NCBI GenBank assembly: GCA_902777855.1 | Contig: CACYVN010000001.1 | Location: 124,001 to 188,000 of the forward strand | Source: an uncultured bacterium | Lineage (GTDB): Bacteria; Cyanobacteriota; Vampirovibrionia; Gastranaerophilales; Gastranaerophilaceae | Length of the DNA stretch: 64,000 bases | Direction of reading: 5' to 3' | Part shown: in pieces, positions 63,617 to 64,000 of the stretch | Layout: the number at the start of each line of letters is the position of its first letter | Numbering within the stretch: position 1 is the first letter of the stretch | Program-made: the position numbers and the translations under genes | The notes under the pieces: generated by a model | Seen by the model: the letters and a program-made list of their open reading frames with translations, nothing else | What the model was told of the DNA's origin: nothing | The model's database searches: none

Positions 63617-64000
63617 TTAATCCACCAATGATATTCTTTTTACAGGCTGTAAATGATCTGGAACAATTATACATGACTTCATTGAAAAACGTGGTCTTCT
63701 TCCTTGTTCTTGCTGCATTTTAAATGTTTCTTTTTTTGCTTGATTTAATACAAGCGAATACACATCACGGGTAATGTGATAAAAATCGACAATACCATCA
63801 ACGCTACCATTAGGTGCAAAATCCACAAACCATAGTTCATCCCAAGTTGATTTCGGCCCAAAGGAAGTACAATCATTTGGTATAGATGCAGATTTAATTT
63901 GAATTCCTGCGCCTGTACTTATGTCTACACAGTCATAGGAATGAGCCGTCCCATTTGTTCTTACTGCATTAAAGAATATACAAAAAAGAGCTTCACTAAA
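63617..64000 (-). CDS. Bsp6I-like type II restriction endonuclease, N-terminus cut by window edge
   Basis: An open frame from the window edge to a stop at 63617 (127 residues seen). FNAVRTNGTAHSYDCVDIST and GIQIKSASI give the D...QxK pattern of a PD-(D/E)XK restriction enzyme, and the overall text is close to the Bsp6I family as I remember it (recognition GCNGC in that family). Together with Vsr and MazG it points to a restriction-modification locus continuing to the right. Confidence 0.7.
   Translation of the reverse strand, partial: FSEALFCIFFNAVRTNGTAHSYDCVDISTGAGIQIKSASIPNDCTSFGPKSTWDELWFVDFAPNGSVDGIVDFYHITRDVYSLVLNQAKKETFKMQQEQGRRPRFSMKSCIIVPDHLQPVKRISLVD

Overview
The window is an AT-rich bacterial chromosome segment, very probably from a gut Vampirovibrionia / 'Melainabacteria' (order Gastranaerophilales). 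That placement is inference. It rests on the style of the proteins, in particular the truncated gene at the left edge, whose N-terminus (MGMSASQARFLSLTARKTN) I associate with that group, and on low GC and Gram-negative type envelope genes. No rRNA, tRNA or CRISPR array was seen.

Layout. (1) 0.9-11.6 kb is a surface-polysaccharide locus: manC, an initiating sugar-phosphate transferase, galE and a second epimerase, a Wzx-type flippase, a CDP-sugar/polyol branch (two IspD/TarI-like cytidylyltransferases, an SDR epimerase/reductase and an AraD-like class II aldolase) and a Wzz-type chain-length protein. (2) 11.6-27.6 kb is ordinary chromosome: an HpcH/HpaI aldolase, a CDF metal exporter, CstA, an AcrAB-like RND pump, a SpoIIE-type phosphatase receptor, a KtrAB-like potassium system, a flavoprotein and a membrane glycosyltransferase. 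(3) 27.7-47.7 kb is an accessory island that starts at a decayed DUF4186 gene. It encodes two HTH-WYL-WCX regulators, a sigma-region-4-like protein, a TPR protein, an FtsI/FtsW-like pair, PD-(D/E)XK nucleases, an MBL hydrolase, a DnaB-core/reverse-transcriptase operon, HNH proteins and a tandem AAA+ protein. (4) 47.7-64 kb holds a Mu-like transposition module (MuA, MuB and a third DNA-binding protein) and many defence-type genes: an Mrr-like nuclease, a Gabija-like ATPase/helicase pair, an HNH nuclease, and Vsr, MazG and a Bsp6I-like restriction enzyme at the right edge.

The main discovery is regulatory. Thirteen promoters between 29.0 and 56.2 kb, on both strands, share a 15-bp element of the form TGWCC-N5-TGWCA placed exactly 11 bp upstream of a TATAAT-like -10 box, and none has a -35 box at the usual distance. 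This matches the architecture known for PafBC-dependent promoters (TTGTC, 12 nt, TANNNT), and PafBC is itself a pair of HTH-WYL-WCX proteins. The two WYL regulators encoded here are the obvious candidates. The regulon joins the sigma-4-like operon, the TPR gene, the FtsI/FtsW pair, WYL2 with its nuclease, the DnaB-RT operon, a candidate ncRNA, HNH genes, the AAA+ protein and an Mrr-like nuclease operon. It looks like a horizontally acquired, WYL-controlled stress or defence regulon.

Other points: two SAM-I-type riboswitches with covarying stems and terminator/antiterminator switches lie 22 kb apart upstream of unrelated genes. One intact DUF4186 gene is accompanied by three DUF4186 fragments at cassette borders. 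Several genes appear to be transcribed without a leader.
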